Below, piece by piece: positions 1-6,163 of a DNA stretch of 11,130 nucleotides. The stretch lies in NCBI GenBank assembly GCA_022425465.1, contig JAKMFK010000062.1, forward strand, positions 1 through 11,130, read 5' to 3'. Every line of letters starts with the position of its first letter. The stretch's first letter is position 1. Position numbers and translations under genes: made by a program. The notes beneath the pieces were generated by a model. The model worked only from the letters and a program-made list of their open reading frames with translations, was not told the origin of the DNA and searched no databases. Source of the DNA: Bacteroidia bacterium (lineage in GTDB: Bacteria > Bacteroidota > Bacteroidia > NS11-12g > UBA9320).

Positions 1-161
1 GTTAATAATGTTGCTAGACCGATAAAAACGTTAGGTATTCTTGCTAGCTATAGCAAGTGCACCTAGATACAATTTGAACAACTTACTCAATACGCGAATA
101 ACCTTCCGAAATCCATGTAAAAAGCATTGCAACTAGTGCTCAAAGAAGCATGTACCTCTAG
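1..161. other. Non-coding or scrambled sequence upstream of the truncated aminotransferase
   Basis: I translated the three forward frames. All are interrupted by stops, and none resembles the middle part of the aminotransferase family that should precede 162. Apart from the hairpin at 32-65, I see no recognisable gene, RNA or promoter. It could be a contig-edge or assembly artefact, or a real rearrangement junction; the sequence alone does not decide. Confidence 0.45.
32..65. repeat. 34-nt imperfect inverted repeat (hairpin)
   Basis: Two nested stems can be read directly. The inner arms CTTGCTA (40-46) and TAGCAAG (51-57) pair perfectly around a GCTA loop. The outer arms TAGGT (32-36) and ACCTA (61-65) pair after a symmetrical 3x3 internal loop. 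No T-tract follows, so it does not look like an intrinsic terminator. TTGCTAG also occurs at 11-17, a partial direct repeat of the left arm. It lies in the stretch where the neighbouring aminotransferase gene should continue but does not. Function unknown. Confidence 0.5.
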
Positions 162-188
162 TTCGAGATTTTTGCGAAATCACTACCT

Positions 189-587
189 ATGACGTTTGTT
201 CAAGGAGCATTGAAACGACTGGAAATGCTAAGATCTCAACCCGAGCATAAGGCTAATCTATGGAAAATTGTGAATGCGTTGCAAGGAGGCCTAAAAGCAG
301 AAGGCTTTAATATCGGATCCACAACTTCATGTGTCACTCCTGTTATACTTAAAGGAAATGTTGCAGAGGCAACTCATCTAACTCATGATTTGAGAGAAAA
401 CTATAATATCTTTTGTTCGATTGTAGTTTATCCAGTTGTACCAAAAGATATGATAATGTTGAGGTTGATTCCTACAGCAGCCCATACATTAGAAGACGTT
501 GACGAGACTATAAAAGCTTTCCAGGATATTAAAGGTAAATTATTGCAAGGAGAGTACAAAGCGGAAACCCTAGCTGCCTTTGATTGA
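189..587 (+). CDS. PLP-dependent aminotransferase-fold acyltransferase (KBL/BioF/SPT-like), C-terminal fragment
   Basis: The 132-residue reading frame corresponds to the C-terminal small domain of alpha-oxoamine synthases (glycine C-acetyltransferase, 8-amino-7-oxononanoate synthase, serine palmitoyltransferase). These PLP enzymes condense an amino acid with an acyl-CoA. Family-typical stretches are GALKRLEML near the start, TTSCVTPVIL in the middle, and FCSIVVYPVVPK then MLRLIPTAAHT near the end. It most resembles the Bacteroidota serine-palmitoyltransferase-like subgroup, but substrate cannot be assigned. Full-length members have about 400 residues, so the N-terminal two thirds, including the PLP-binding lysine, are absent. 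Similarity continues upstream of the ATG as FEIFAKSLP (162-188) to an in-frame TAG at 159, so 189 is only the first in-frame ATG and not a natural start. It is either a broken gene or the 3' end of a gene cut by an assembly edge. Confidence 0.75.
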   Translation: MTFVQGALKRLEMLRSQPEHKANLWKIVNALQGGLKAEGFNIGSTTSCVTPVILKGNVAEATHLTHDLRENYNIFCSIVVYPVVPKDMIMLRLIPTAAHTLEDVDETIKAFQDIKGKLLQGEYKAETLAAFD

Positions 588-805
588 TAAGAAAGTTTTT
601 AAAACAACTAACCGGATACCTTGAGGTATCAAATTTCGAGAGACTTGGCTTTTTTGCGTTAATATTTATCATATCAATAATATGTGCGTATCAGTTTTAT
701 ATTCACAATTATTTTTACACTAAAACCCCTTATGTGGACTCCCAAAACTGCAAGAATTTATATCCAATAATAAATCGTTACTCGAGGAAAAAAGACTTAT
801 TCTGA
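584..805 (+). CDS. N-terminal membrane-anchor fragment of a split helix-hairpin-helix protein
   Basis: This 73-residue frame starts at a TTG that overlaps the stop of the previous gene (TTGA). It has a basic N-terminus, a motif NFERLGFFAL and one hydrophobic segment at about residues 21-42. It then degrades into a Cys/Asn/Tyr-rich tail before TGA. Bacteroidota proteins carrying ComEA-type helix-hairpin-helix repeats usually begin with just such a short basic stretch and one membrane span. The downstream 838-1485 protein lacks that anchor, so I infer that both are parts of one gene separated by a frame change between about 724 and 805, where both frames are open. The last part of this peptide is therefore probably not native sequence. 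Confidence 0.5.
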   Translation: MIRKFLKQLTGYLEVSNFERLGFFALIFIISIICAYQFYIHNYFYTKTPYVDSQNCKNLYPIINRYSRKKDLF

Positions 806-837
806 AAAAACAAGATGATGTAACTGGCAAAAATCAG

Positions 838-1485
838 GTGGATGAGTTATTTTATCCAAACATTGAGAGTAAAGAGCAGCTAATTCATAAAGGGCTATCA
901 AAAAGGGTAGTAAATAACATCATTAATTATCGAAATAAAGGTGGACGCTTTAAAATTAAGAAAGATTTAGTTCGATTGTACAGTCTATCTGAAATGGAAT
1001 ATCAAAAATTAAAACCATTTATTGCCTTACCTGATACATTAATTGTGAAATCGAACAAACATGTTTTGAATAGAAAACCAAAAAAATGGGCAATTTCTGT
1101 AAATATTTTTTTAGCAGATAGTTTGGAAAAATTAATTGGGATTGGCCCTGTTTTAGCCAAAAGAATAGTCACCTTTAGATCAAAACTAGGTGGTTTTTAT
1201 TCACTGACTCAGTTGAATGAGGTCTATGGATTACCAGTAGAGACGATAGAAATAATACTACCTCATTTGATATTATATACGACACAAATAAAAAAAATCA
1301 AATTGAATGAGATGGGTGCTGATGAAATGGCTAAACATCCGTATCTGTCTAGTAATGAGGCTAAGGCGATTGTAAGCTATAGAAATCAACACGGAAAGTT
1401 TTTACAATTATCTACGTTAAAATCGTTACATATTTTTAGAGAGAAATCAATTAATCGTCTTTTGCCCTATTTTGACCTAAACTAA
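838..1485 (+). CDS. Helix-hairpin-helix (ComEA-like) DNA-binding domain protein, C-terminal part
   Basis: The 215-residue frame from a GTG holds three helix-hairpin-helix units. They lie at about residues 8-62 (NYRNKGGRF in the core), 92-147 (LIGIGPVLAKRIVTFR, with the classic GIGP hairpin) and 156-213 (SYRNQHGKF). Such units bind DNA backbone non-specifically, as in the ComEA competence receptor; the true role in Bacteroidota is not established. No Shine-Dalgarno precedes the GTG. The same frame stays open upstream to 724 and reads as a charged linker (SLLEEKRLILKKQD), so the GTG is probably internal. The real gene most likely starts at 584 and changes frame once. It could be a pseudogene, a sequencing indel or, less likely, two cooperating polypeptides. 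Confidence 0.7.
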   Translation: MDELFYPNIESKEQLIHKGLSKRVVNNIINYRNKGGRFKIKKDLVRLYSLSEMEYQKLKPFIALPDTLIVKSNKHVLNRKPKKWAISVNIFLADSLEKLIGIGPVLAKRIVTFRSKLGGFYSLTQLNEVYGLPVETIEIILPHLILYTTQIKKIKLNEMGADEMAKHPYLSSNEAKAIVSYRNQHGKFLQLSTLKSLHIFREKSINRLLPYFDLN

Positions 1486-1517
1486 TTTTCACTATAGCTG
1501 TTAGCTTGTTATAATTG
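1486..1517 (+). promoter_or_regulatory. Weak Bacteroidota-type promoter candidate for the acyl-CoA dehydrogenase gene
   Basis: TATAATTG at 1510-1517 matches the -7 pattern TAnnTTTG with one mismatch. A TTTTC at 1486-1490 lies 19 bases upstream where the TTTG -33 box is expected, but fits poorly. The position, 32 bases before the ATG at 1550, is reasonable. Low confidence. Confidence 0.25.
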
Positions 1518-1549
1518 CACCAAATACCAAAAATACGTTGAGATAGAAC

Positions 1550-2689
1550 ATGAATTTTGAACAATCAGAAACACAAACTTTAATTAGACAAACAGCAAGA
1601 GACTTTGCAGAAAAAAATATTCGTCCTTTTGTCATGGAATGGGATGAGAGCCAACATTTTCCTAGAGAATTATTTAAAAAAATGGGTGACCAAGGTTTTA
1701 TGGGAATATTGGTTCCTGAAGAATATGGAGGCTCTGGACTTGGATATTTTGAATATTCTGCTGTTGTGGATGAGATTGCACAAGTGTGTGGTTCAATAGG
1801 ACTTTCAACGGCTGCTCATAATTCATTGTGTACAGGTCATATCCTCTATTTTGCAAATGAGAATCAAAAACGTAAATATCTTCCAAAATTGAGTTCCGGA
1901 GAATTCATAGGTGCATGGGGGCTTACAGAACCCAATACAGGTAGTGATGCTATGCGAATGAAAACGGTTGCCAAAAAAGTAGATGGAGGATGGATAATCA
2001 ATGGAACAAAAAATTGGATTACCCACGGCATAACTGGTGATGTGGCAGTAGTGCTTGCCAGAACAGGAGAATTATTGGATAGCCGAGGTATTTCTGCGTT
2101 TATTATTGATAGAGGAACTCCTGGATTTTCTGGAGGGAAAAAAGAGAACAAGTTGGGTATGAGAGCTTCAGAAACAGCCGAAATGATTTTTGAAGACTGT
2201 TTCGTGCCAGACTCTGCACTGCTAGGTGAAGAAGGGCAGGGGTTTATCCAAGCTATGAAGATTTTAGATGGTGGTAGAATATCAATTGCTGCGTTATCCC
2301 TTGGTATTGCAAAGGGGGCTTACAAAGCAGCATTGAGTTACAGCAAAGAGCGTGAGCAATTTGGCAAACCCATTTCAAGTTTTCAGGCGATAAGCTTCAA
2401 ATTAGCCGATATGGCTACTCAAATAGAAGCAGCTCAATTGTTGATTGATCAATCATGTCATTTAAAAAATGAAGGACTTCCAATGACAAAAGAGAGTGCA
2501 ATGGCTAAGTATTATGCGTCAGAGGTCTCCGTACAAGTGAGTACAGAAGCAATTCAAATTTTTGGAGGTTATGGGTACACCAAAGATTTTCCGGTAGAAA
2601 AATTCTATCGAGATTCCAAGCTATGTACCATTGGAGAGGGAACTTCAGAAATACAAAAGCTCGTTATTTCGAGACATATCCTTAAATAG
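1550..2689 (+). CDS. Acyl-CoA dehydrogenase (short/medium-chain type)
   Basis: This 379-residue flavoenzyme is full length for the family (about 380). Members oxidise an acyl-CoA to the trans-2-enoyl-CoA using FAD, passing electrons to electron-transfer flavoprotein, in the cytoplasm during fatty-acid or branched-chain amino-acid breakdown. Visible signatures are the N-terminal helical domain (1-119) and the FAD/substrate motif [13 protein letters not shown] at 122-134. The beta-domain has TKNWITHG (153-160), and the C-terminal helical domain has [16 protein letters not shown] (243-258) and EREQFGKPI (267-275). The end reads [10 protein letters not shown], where Glu363 aligns with the catalytic base of short-chain acyl-CoA dehydrogenase. 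The start at 1550 gives a normal N-terminus. It stands alone between two unrelated groups, with 60 bp to a new promoter downstream. Chain-length or branched substrate preference cannot be read from sequence. Confidence 0.93.
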   Translation: MNFEQSETQTLIRQTARDFAEKNIRPFVMEWDESQHFPRELFKKMGDQGFMGILVPEEYGGSGLGYFEYSAVVDEIAQVCGSIGLSTAAHNSLCTGHILYFANENQKRKYLPKLSSGEFIGAWGLTEPNTGSDAMRMKTVAKKVDGGWIINGTKNWITHGITGDVAVVLARTGELLDSRGISAFIIDRGTPGFSGGKKENKLGMRASETAEMIFEDCFVPDSALLGEEGQGFIQAMKILDGGRISIAALSLGIAKGAYKAALSYSKEREQFGKPISSFQAISFKLADMATQIEAAQLLIDQSCHLKNEGLPMTKESAMAKYYASEVSVQVSTEAIQIFGGYGYTKDFPVEKFYRDSKLCTIGEGTSEIQKLVISRHILK

Positions 2690-2692
2690 TAG

Positions 2693-2721
2693 TTGATATT
2701 TTAAAATAAACACTAAATTTG
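2693..2721 (+). promoter_or_regulatory. Bacteroidota -33/-7 promoter for rpsU
   Basis: TTG (2693-2695), an 18-base gap and TAAATTTG (2714-2721) fit the Bacteroidota sigma factor consensus, with a perfect TAnnTTTG -7 element. Transcription would begin a few bases downstream, leaving a leader of only about a dozen bases before the rpsU ATG at 2740. It overlaps the end of the dehydrogenase intergenic region and probably drives rpsU, the recombinase gene and hpf. Confidence 0.65.
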
Positions 2722-2739
2722 CAGACCTTTTTATAAAAA

Positions 2740-2928
2740 ATGTTATTAATAAATCTAAAAGAAAACGACACTATAGATAAAGCTTTAAAAAAGTACAAGA
2801 AAAAGTTTGAAAAAACAGGTGTTGTTAAAGAGTTAAGAGAGAGACAGCAGTTCATTAAACCTTCAGTTAAGCGCAGAAAGCAATTAATTAAGGCTAGGTA
2901 TAAGCAGTTCTTGAATAACCCAAAGTAA
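2740..2928 (+). CDS. rpsU: 30S ribosomal protein bS21
   Basis: A 62-residue, strongly basic protein with the bS21 pattern: an N-terminal beta-strand (LLINLKEND), then TIDKALKKYKKKFEKTGVVKE and a helical tail containing QQFIKPSVKRRK. bS21 sits on the 30S platform near the 3' end of 16S rRNA and, in Bacteroidota, helps occlude the anti-Shine-Dalgarno. Length is normal. The bases before the ATG (TTTTTATAAAAA) contain no Shine-Dalgarno, although an autoregulatory one has been described for rpsU in some Flavobacteriales. The recombinase gene follows after 52 bp. Confidence 0.92.
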   Translation: MLLINLKENDTIDKALKKYKKKFEKTGVVKELRERQQFIKPSVKRRKQLIKARYKQFLNNPK

Positions 2929-2980
2929 TTCCTAACTAAAGACAGTAAAACTCGTCCCTTTTTTGTATATTGTGCACTAA

Positions 2981-3871
2981 ATGACTGGTGCCTCACGAAT
3001 CATAGTATATAAATATCACGATTACATTCTAAAAAATCGGAACTACTCAATCCATACCGTTCAGTCATATATTACAGATATCAAACAATACCTAGATTAT
3101 TTAGAAGATTCTAGTGTAGGCTATATTCCAGATTCTAAGTCTCTGCGAAAGTGGGTTCGGTCGTTAATGGTGAATGAAATATCTGAAAAATCCATACATA
3201 GAAAAGTGAGTGCAGTCAAATCGTTTGCAGATTATTTATTTGTATCTGATGAGATTGATAATGAGATTGCTCTGGAAATTCAACTACCTAAGTTAAAAAA
3301 ACGAATCCCCACCTATGTTAAAGAACGGGAGATTAATCAAGTTTTAGATAGTTATGAGTTGGATGTAGATAATTATCCGTCATCATTAGAGTTCATTATC
3401 TTCTCAAGTTTTTACCATACAGGGATGAGGCGTTCTGAATTAATTTCATTAAAGGAATCAAATTTATCAATTGATAACAAGGAATTGAAGGTGCTAGGGA
3501 AAGGTCAAAAGGAGCGAATTATTCCTTTGAGTAACGAAATTGTTCAACAATTAGAACGATTTTTAGAATTTAAAAAATCAAATCAGATTAAATCAGATTA
3601 TGTTTTCTGTGATCCTAAAGGAGCCCAATTGAAAGAAAAATGGGTTTATCAAGTTGTGAAAAATATATTGGATCAGACATTTTCAGACAAAAAGAGTCCA
3701 CATGTATTAAGACACAGCTTTGCTACTCATTTATTGCAAAATGGAGCAGATATGAATTCAATTAAAGAATTATTAGGTCATAGCAGTTTAGCAGCAACAC
3801 AAATTTACGCACATAATGATATTTCACAATTAAAGAAAATATATAAGGATACTCATCCGTTTTCAGAATAG
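2981..3871 (+). CDS. xerC: Tyrosine recombinase XerC/XerD family
   Basis: A 296-residue site-specific recombinase of the length usual for XerC/XerD, which resolve chromosome dimers at dif before cell division. The N-terminal SAM-like core-binding domain spans about residues 6-90 and the catalytic domain about 110-290. All active-site residues are present: Arg150 (HTGMRRSEL), Lys174 (GKGQKER), His241 and Arg244 (HVLRHSFATH), His267 (LLGHSS) and nucleophile Tyr276 (QIYAH). The ATG at 2981 gives a normal N-terminus. It lies between rpsU (52 bp) and hpf (21 bp), an arrangement typical of Bacteroidota housekeeping XerC rather than of an integrase beside a mobile element; no att site or cargo genes are visible. 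XerC versus XerD cannot be separated firmly; the symbol follows context. Confidence 0.88.
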   Translation: MTGASRIIVYKYHDYILKNRNYSIHTVQSYITDIKQYLDYLEDSSVGYIPDSKSLRKWVRSLMVNEISEKSIHRKVSAVKSFADYLFVSDEIDNEIALEIQLPKLKKRIPTYVKEREINQVLDSYELDVDNYPSSLEFIIFSSFYHTGMRRSELISLKESNLSIDNKELKVLGKGQKERIIPLSNEIVQQLERFLEFKKSNQIKSDYVFCDPKGAQLKEKWVYQVVKNILDQTFSDKKSPHVLRHSFATHLLQNGADMNSIKELLGHSSLAATQIYAHNDISQLKKIYKDTHPFSE

Positions 3872-3892
3872 AAAAATTAAAGACAAAAACAT

Positions 3893-4192
3893 ATGAACAC
3901 ACAGATCCAAGCAATTCATTTCAAGGCAGACAAAAAATTAATTGAATTTATTGAAAAAAAATTAAGTAAATTAGATACATTTCATGATGGTATCATTGAT
4001 GCTCAGGTGTTTTTAAAATTAGAGAATACCAATGTGAAAGAAAACAAGACTGTGGAGATTAAAGTTAATGTTCGTCAAACAAGTTTCATACAAACCGAAA
4101 CATCCATATCTTATGAGGCTGCAACTGACCTAGCTGTTGATTCGCTAAAGACCCAAATAAAGCGACATAAAGGCAAAGTTGTAACCCACTAG
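3893..4192 (+). CDS. hpf: Ribosome hibernation-promoting factor (HPF/RaiA family, short form)
   Basis: A 99-residue protein with the HPF/YfiA fold pattern: an N-terminal strand (IQAIHFKADKKL), a helix with lysines (IEFIEKKLSKLDTF), then strands, and a C-terminal helix (AATDLAVDSLKTQIKRHKGK). Family members bind the 30S decoding region and inactivate ribosomes in stationary phase or stress. It has the short-form length and lacks the extra dimerisation domain of long HPF. It follows the recombinase gene by 21 bp, probably on the same transcript as rpsU. The N-terminal part is less conserved than the overall shape, so the assignment rests on architecture as well as residues. Confidence 0.85.
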   Translation: MNTQIQAIHFKADKKLIEFIEKKLSKLDTFHDGIIDAQVFLKLENTNVKENKTVEIKVNVRQTSFIQTETSISYEAATDLAVDSLKTQIKRHKGKVVTH

Positions 4193-4255
4193 TATACCAT
4201 GAGTTGATGTATTTTATACAAACCTAAATTATTATTTAATTTTTAATCTAGAGGG

Positions 4256-4286
4256 TTTGTTTCATTGAACAAAATACTTACCTTTG
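4256..4286 (+). promoter_or_regulatory. Strong Bacteroidota promoter for the tRNA-tuf operon
   Basis: TTTG at 4256-4259, exactly 19 bases, then TACCTTTG at 4279-4286: both boxes match the Bacteroidota -33 TTTG and -7 TAnnTTTG consensus. It is the best promoter in the window, and the first mature tRNA starts at 4359. It is the likely main promoter for the four tRNAs, tuf and probably the genes beyond. Confidence 0.75.
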
Positions 4287-4290
4287 CCGT

Positions 4291-4303
4291 CCTTAAAATA
4301 AGG
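4291..4303 (+). promoter_or_regulatory. Small leader hairpin next to an SD-like purine run
   Basis: CCTTA (4291-4295) and TAAGG (4299-4303) pair around AAA immediately downstream of the -7 box. It runs into AAGGAGGG (4300-4307), a Shine-Dalgarno-like run with no usable start codon after it. As it lies at the predicted transcript 5' end, it may protect or process the leader. Function is inferred only. Confidence 0.35.
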
Positions 4304-4323
4304 AGGGTGGAGAAAAGTATAAA

Positions 4324-4335
4324 GTTCTTTGATAT
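4324..4335 (+). promoter_or_regulatory. boxA-like antitermination element in the tRNA leader
   Basis: GTTCTTTGATAT resembles the boxA-like GTTCTTTGA segment seen in Bacteroidota rRNA leaders upstream of 16S rRNA. It lies 23 bases before the first tRNA. boxA recruits NusB/NusE to help polymerase through structured untranslated RNA, which would suit a leader carrying four tRNAs. Recognition is by pattern only. Confidence 0.4.
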
Positions 4336-4358
4336 AACTCTCTGATTTTTAGCATATT

Positions 4359-4431
4359 GCCGCCTTAGCTCAGTTGGTAGAGCAGCTGATTTGTAATCAG
4401 CCGGTCGTTGGTTCGAGTCCAATAGGCGGCT
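4359..4431 (+). tRNA. tRNA-Thr (anticodon TGT)
   Basis: A 73-nt cloverleaf. The acceptor arms GCCGCCT (4359-4365) and AGGCGGC (4424-4430) pair perfectly, with discriminator T at 4431. The D-arm has AGCTCAGTTGGTAGAGC, and the anticodon stem GCTGA/TCAGC holds loop TTTGTAA with anticodon TGT at 4392-4394. The T-arm has GGTTCGAGTCC. CCA is not encoded. First of four closely spaced tRNAs. Confidence 0.97.
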
Positions 4432-4438
4432 CTTTTCT

Positions 4439-4519
4439 GGGGAGATACCAGAGCGGTCAAATGGGGCAGACTGTAAATCTGCTGCTTCGGCTACGTAGGT
4501 TCGAATCCTACTCTCCCCA
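4439..4519 (+). tRNA. tRNA-Tyr (anticodon GTA)
   Basis: An 81-nt class II tRNA with a long variable arm (GCTTCGGC hairpin). The acceptor arms GGGGAGA (4439-4445) and TCTCCCC (4512-4518) pair, with discriminator A at 4519. The anticodon stem GCAGA/TCTGC holds loop CTGTAAA, giving GTA at 4473-4475. The long variable arm is normal for bacterial tRNA-Tyr. It starts 7 nt after the tRNA-Thr; CCA is not encoded. Confidence 0.97.
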
Positions 4520-4548
4520 CTGATTTAAAAAGAAAAGGTAATATGTAT

Positions 4549-4621
4549 GCGGGAGTAGCTCAGTTGGTAGAGCGACAGCCTTCCAAGCTGTAGGGCGCGG
4601 GTTCGAGCCTCGTCTCCCGCT
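4549..4621 (+). tRNA. tRNA-Gly (anticodon TCC)
   Basis: A 73-nt cloverleaf with acceptor GCGGGAG (4549-4555) pairing with CTCCCGC (4614-4620) and discriminator T at 4621. The anticodon stem ACAGC/GCTGT holds loop CTTCCAA, anticodon TCC at 4582-4584. The T-arm reads GGGTTCGAGCCT. CCA is not encoded. Confidence 0.97.
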
Positions 4622-4746
4622 CTGTGCTCTAGTGCGAAAGCCCTTGAGTATTGTGAAGCTGGCTTCACACATTTGAGTTAGTGTTGAGAATTTCTCACGC
4701 CTCATTGTTCTGCTCCATATAGGACACTGTTTGTTTAACAAAACAA
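4622..4746 (+). other. Structured spacer between tRNA-Gly and tRNA-Thr
   Basis: This 125-nt gap is long for a cluster whose other spacers are 7 and 29 nt. It contains a series of hairpins: a CTCTAG/CTTGAG stem with a GCGAAAGC (GNRA) tip at 4627-4648; TGTGAAG/CTTCACA with loop CTGG at 4652-4669; TGAGAA/TTCTCA at 4685-4697; and TTGTTT/AAACAA at 4731-4746 directly abutting the next tRNA. No ORF fits it. It could be a small RNA, a processing element, or a remnant of a lost tRNA-like gene. The function is not known. Confidence 0.4.
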
Positions 4747-4818
4747 GCCGACGTAGCTCAGGGGTAGAGCGTTTCCTTGGTAAGGAAGAGGTCGTGGGTT
4801 CAATTCCCATCGTTGGCT
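4747..4818 (+). tRNA. tRNA-Thr (anticodon GGT)
   Basis: A 72-nt cloverleaf with acceptor GCCGACG (4747-4753) pairing with CGTTGGC (4811-4817, including G-T pairs) and discriminator T at 4818. The anticodon loop TTGGTAA gives GGT at 4779-4781. It complements the TGT isoacceptor at the cluster start: between them they decode threonine ACN codons. It sits 42 bp upstream of tuf, a common tRNA-tuf linkage in bacteria. Confidence 0.97.
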
Positions 4819-4860
4819 CGCATTTATTTAAAAAGAAAGAAAGAATAATTAAATTTTATC

Positions 4861-6048
4861 ATGTCAAAAGCAACATTTGATCGTTCGAAAGAACACGTAA
4901 ACATTGGAACTATCGGGCACGTAGATCACGGTAAAACTACCTTGACAGCAGCGATTAGTTCTGTCCTCTCTAATCAAGGATTAGCTGAGAAAACAGATTT
5001 CGGTACTATTGATTCTGCTCCAGAGGAGAAGGAAAGAGGTATCACTATTAATACTGCTCACATCGAGTACCAAACAGACGCAAGACACTACGCTCACGTT
5101 GATTGTCCTGGTCACGCCGACTACGTTAAAAACATGGTTACTGGTGCTGCTCAAATGGATGGTGCTATTCTTGTAGTAGCAGCAACTGATGGTCCTATGC
5201 CACAAACAAAAGAGCACATCCTTCTTGCAAGACAAGTTGGTGTACCTAGACTAGTTGTGTTTATGAACAAAGTTGATATGGTTGACGATGAGGAATTATT
5301 AGAGCTTGTTGAAATCGAAATTAGAGAACTTTTAGGTTTCTATGAATTTGATGAAGATAATACTCCAATCATCCAAGGTTCTGCACTAGGTGCATTGAAT
5401 GGAGATGACAAGTGGGTAGCAACTGTTCAAGAATTAATGAACGCTGTTGATACTTGGATTCCTGTTCCACCACGTTTGACTGACCAACCATTCTTGATGC
5501 CTGTTGAGGACGTTTTCTCGATTACAGGTAGAGGAACAGTTGCGACTGGAAGAATTGAAAGAGGTATCATCAATGTTGGTGATGCAGTAGACATCGTTGG
5601 TATGGGTGCTGAAGACTTAAATTCAACTTGTACTGGTGTTGAGATGTTTAGAAAGCTTCTTGATCAAGGACAAGCTGGTGATAATGCTGGTATTCTATTG
5701 AGAGGTATCGAAAAGACTGATATCAGAAGAGGAATGGTAATCATTGCTCCTGGATCAGTTAAGCCTCACACTAAGTTTAAAGCTGAAATATATGTACTTT
5801 CAAAAGAAGAAGGTGGTAGACATACACCATTCTTCAACAAGTATCGTCCTCAGTTCTACTTCAGAACAACTGACGTTACTGGAGAAATCAAACTTCCAGA
5901 TGGTACAGAAATGGTAATGCCTGGTGATAACGTAAGTATCACAGTTGAATTAATTAATGCAGTAGCAATGGAGAAAGGATTGAAATTCGCTATCCGTGAG
6001 GGTGGTAGAACAGTAGGTGCTGGTCAGGTTACTGAAATTACCGAGTAA
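4861..6048 (+). CDS. tuf: Translation elongation factor EF-Tu
   Basis: The 395-residue GTPase carries aminoacyl-tRNA to the ribosomal A site. All GTP-binding motifs are present: GHVDHGKT (19-26, P-loop), RGIT (59-62, switch I), DCPGHADY (81-88, switch II), NKVD (136-139) and SAL (174-176). These form the G domain (about 1-205), followed by the two beta-barrel domains with the family-typical [18 protein letters not shown] and the C-terminal [15 protein letters not shown]. Length and N-terminus are normal. No Shine-Dalgarno is seen; the upstream region is an A-rich purine run ending in AT-rich sequence. It is followed after 26 bp by tRNA-Trp, and is co-directional with the four tRNAs upstream. 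Confidence 0.99.
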   Translation: MSKATFDRSKEHVNIGTIGHVDHGKTTLTAAISSVLSNQGLAEKTDFGTIDSAPEEKERGITINTAHIEYQTDARHYAHVDCPGHADYVKNMVTGAAQMDGAILVVAATDGPMPQTKEHILLARQVGVPRLVVFMNKVDMVDDEELLELVEIEIRELLGFYEFDEDNTPIIQGSALGALNGDDKWVATVQELMNAVDTWIPVPPRLTDQPFLMPVEDVFSITGRGTVATGRIERGIINVGDAVDIVGMGAEDLNSTCTGVEMFRKLLDQGQAGDNAGILLRGIEKTDIRRGMVIIAPGSVKPHTKFKAEIYVLSKEEGGRHTPFFNKYRPQFYFRTTDVTGEIKLPDGTEMVMPGDNVSITVELINAVAMEKGLKFAIREGGRTVGAGQVTEITE

Positions 6049-6074
6049 TACAATTTATAAATAATAAGGCACAA

Positions 6075-6148
6075 ACGGGTGTAGCTCAGCTGGCCAGAGC
6101 ACTGGTCTCCAAAACCAGGTGTCGGGAGTTCGAATCTCTCCACCCGTG
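6075..6148 (+). tRNA. tRNA-Trp (anticodon CCA)
   Basis: A 74-nt cloverleaf with acceptor ACGGGTG (6075-6081) pairing perfectly with CACCCGT (6141-6147) and discriminator G at 6148, the identity base expected for tRNA-Trp. The anticodon stem CTGGT/ACCAG holds loop CTCCAAA with anticodon CCA at 6109-6111. The T-arm reads GAGTTCGAATCTC. It sits between tuf and secE, a widely conserved position. CCA is not encoded. Confidence 0.98.
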
Positions 6149-6163
6149 CAAAAAGACATAATT

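Noticed and set aside
2981..3871. Tyrosine recombinase as part of an integrative element or integron
   Set aside because: It has housekeeping Xer length and context, with no att repeats, cargo or second transposition gene. GTTAGGT at 30-36 looks like half of an attC consensus, but the partner half is in the wrong order, so no attC site is claimed.
4192..4259. GTATA/TATAC and CAAACC/GGTTTG inverted repeats downstream of hpf as a terminator or operator
   Set aside because: Loops of 18 and 29 bases with short arms; the second includes the promoter -33 box. Consistent with chance in AT-rich DNA.
4299..4310. SD-like AAGGAGGG as the ribosome site of a leader peptide
   Set aside because: No ATG, GTG or TTG lies at workable spacing with an open frame before the tRNA.
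4508..4810. Reverse-strand ORF of 100 codons across the tRNA cluster
   Set aside because: It is antisense to tRNA-Gly and tRNA-Thr, and its peptide (GRRGSNPRPTAWKAVALP type) is the well-known spurious translation of tRNA genes.
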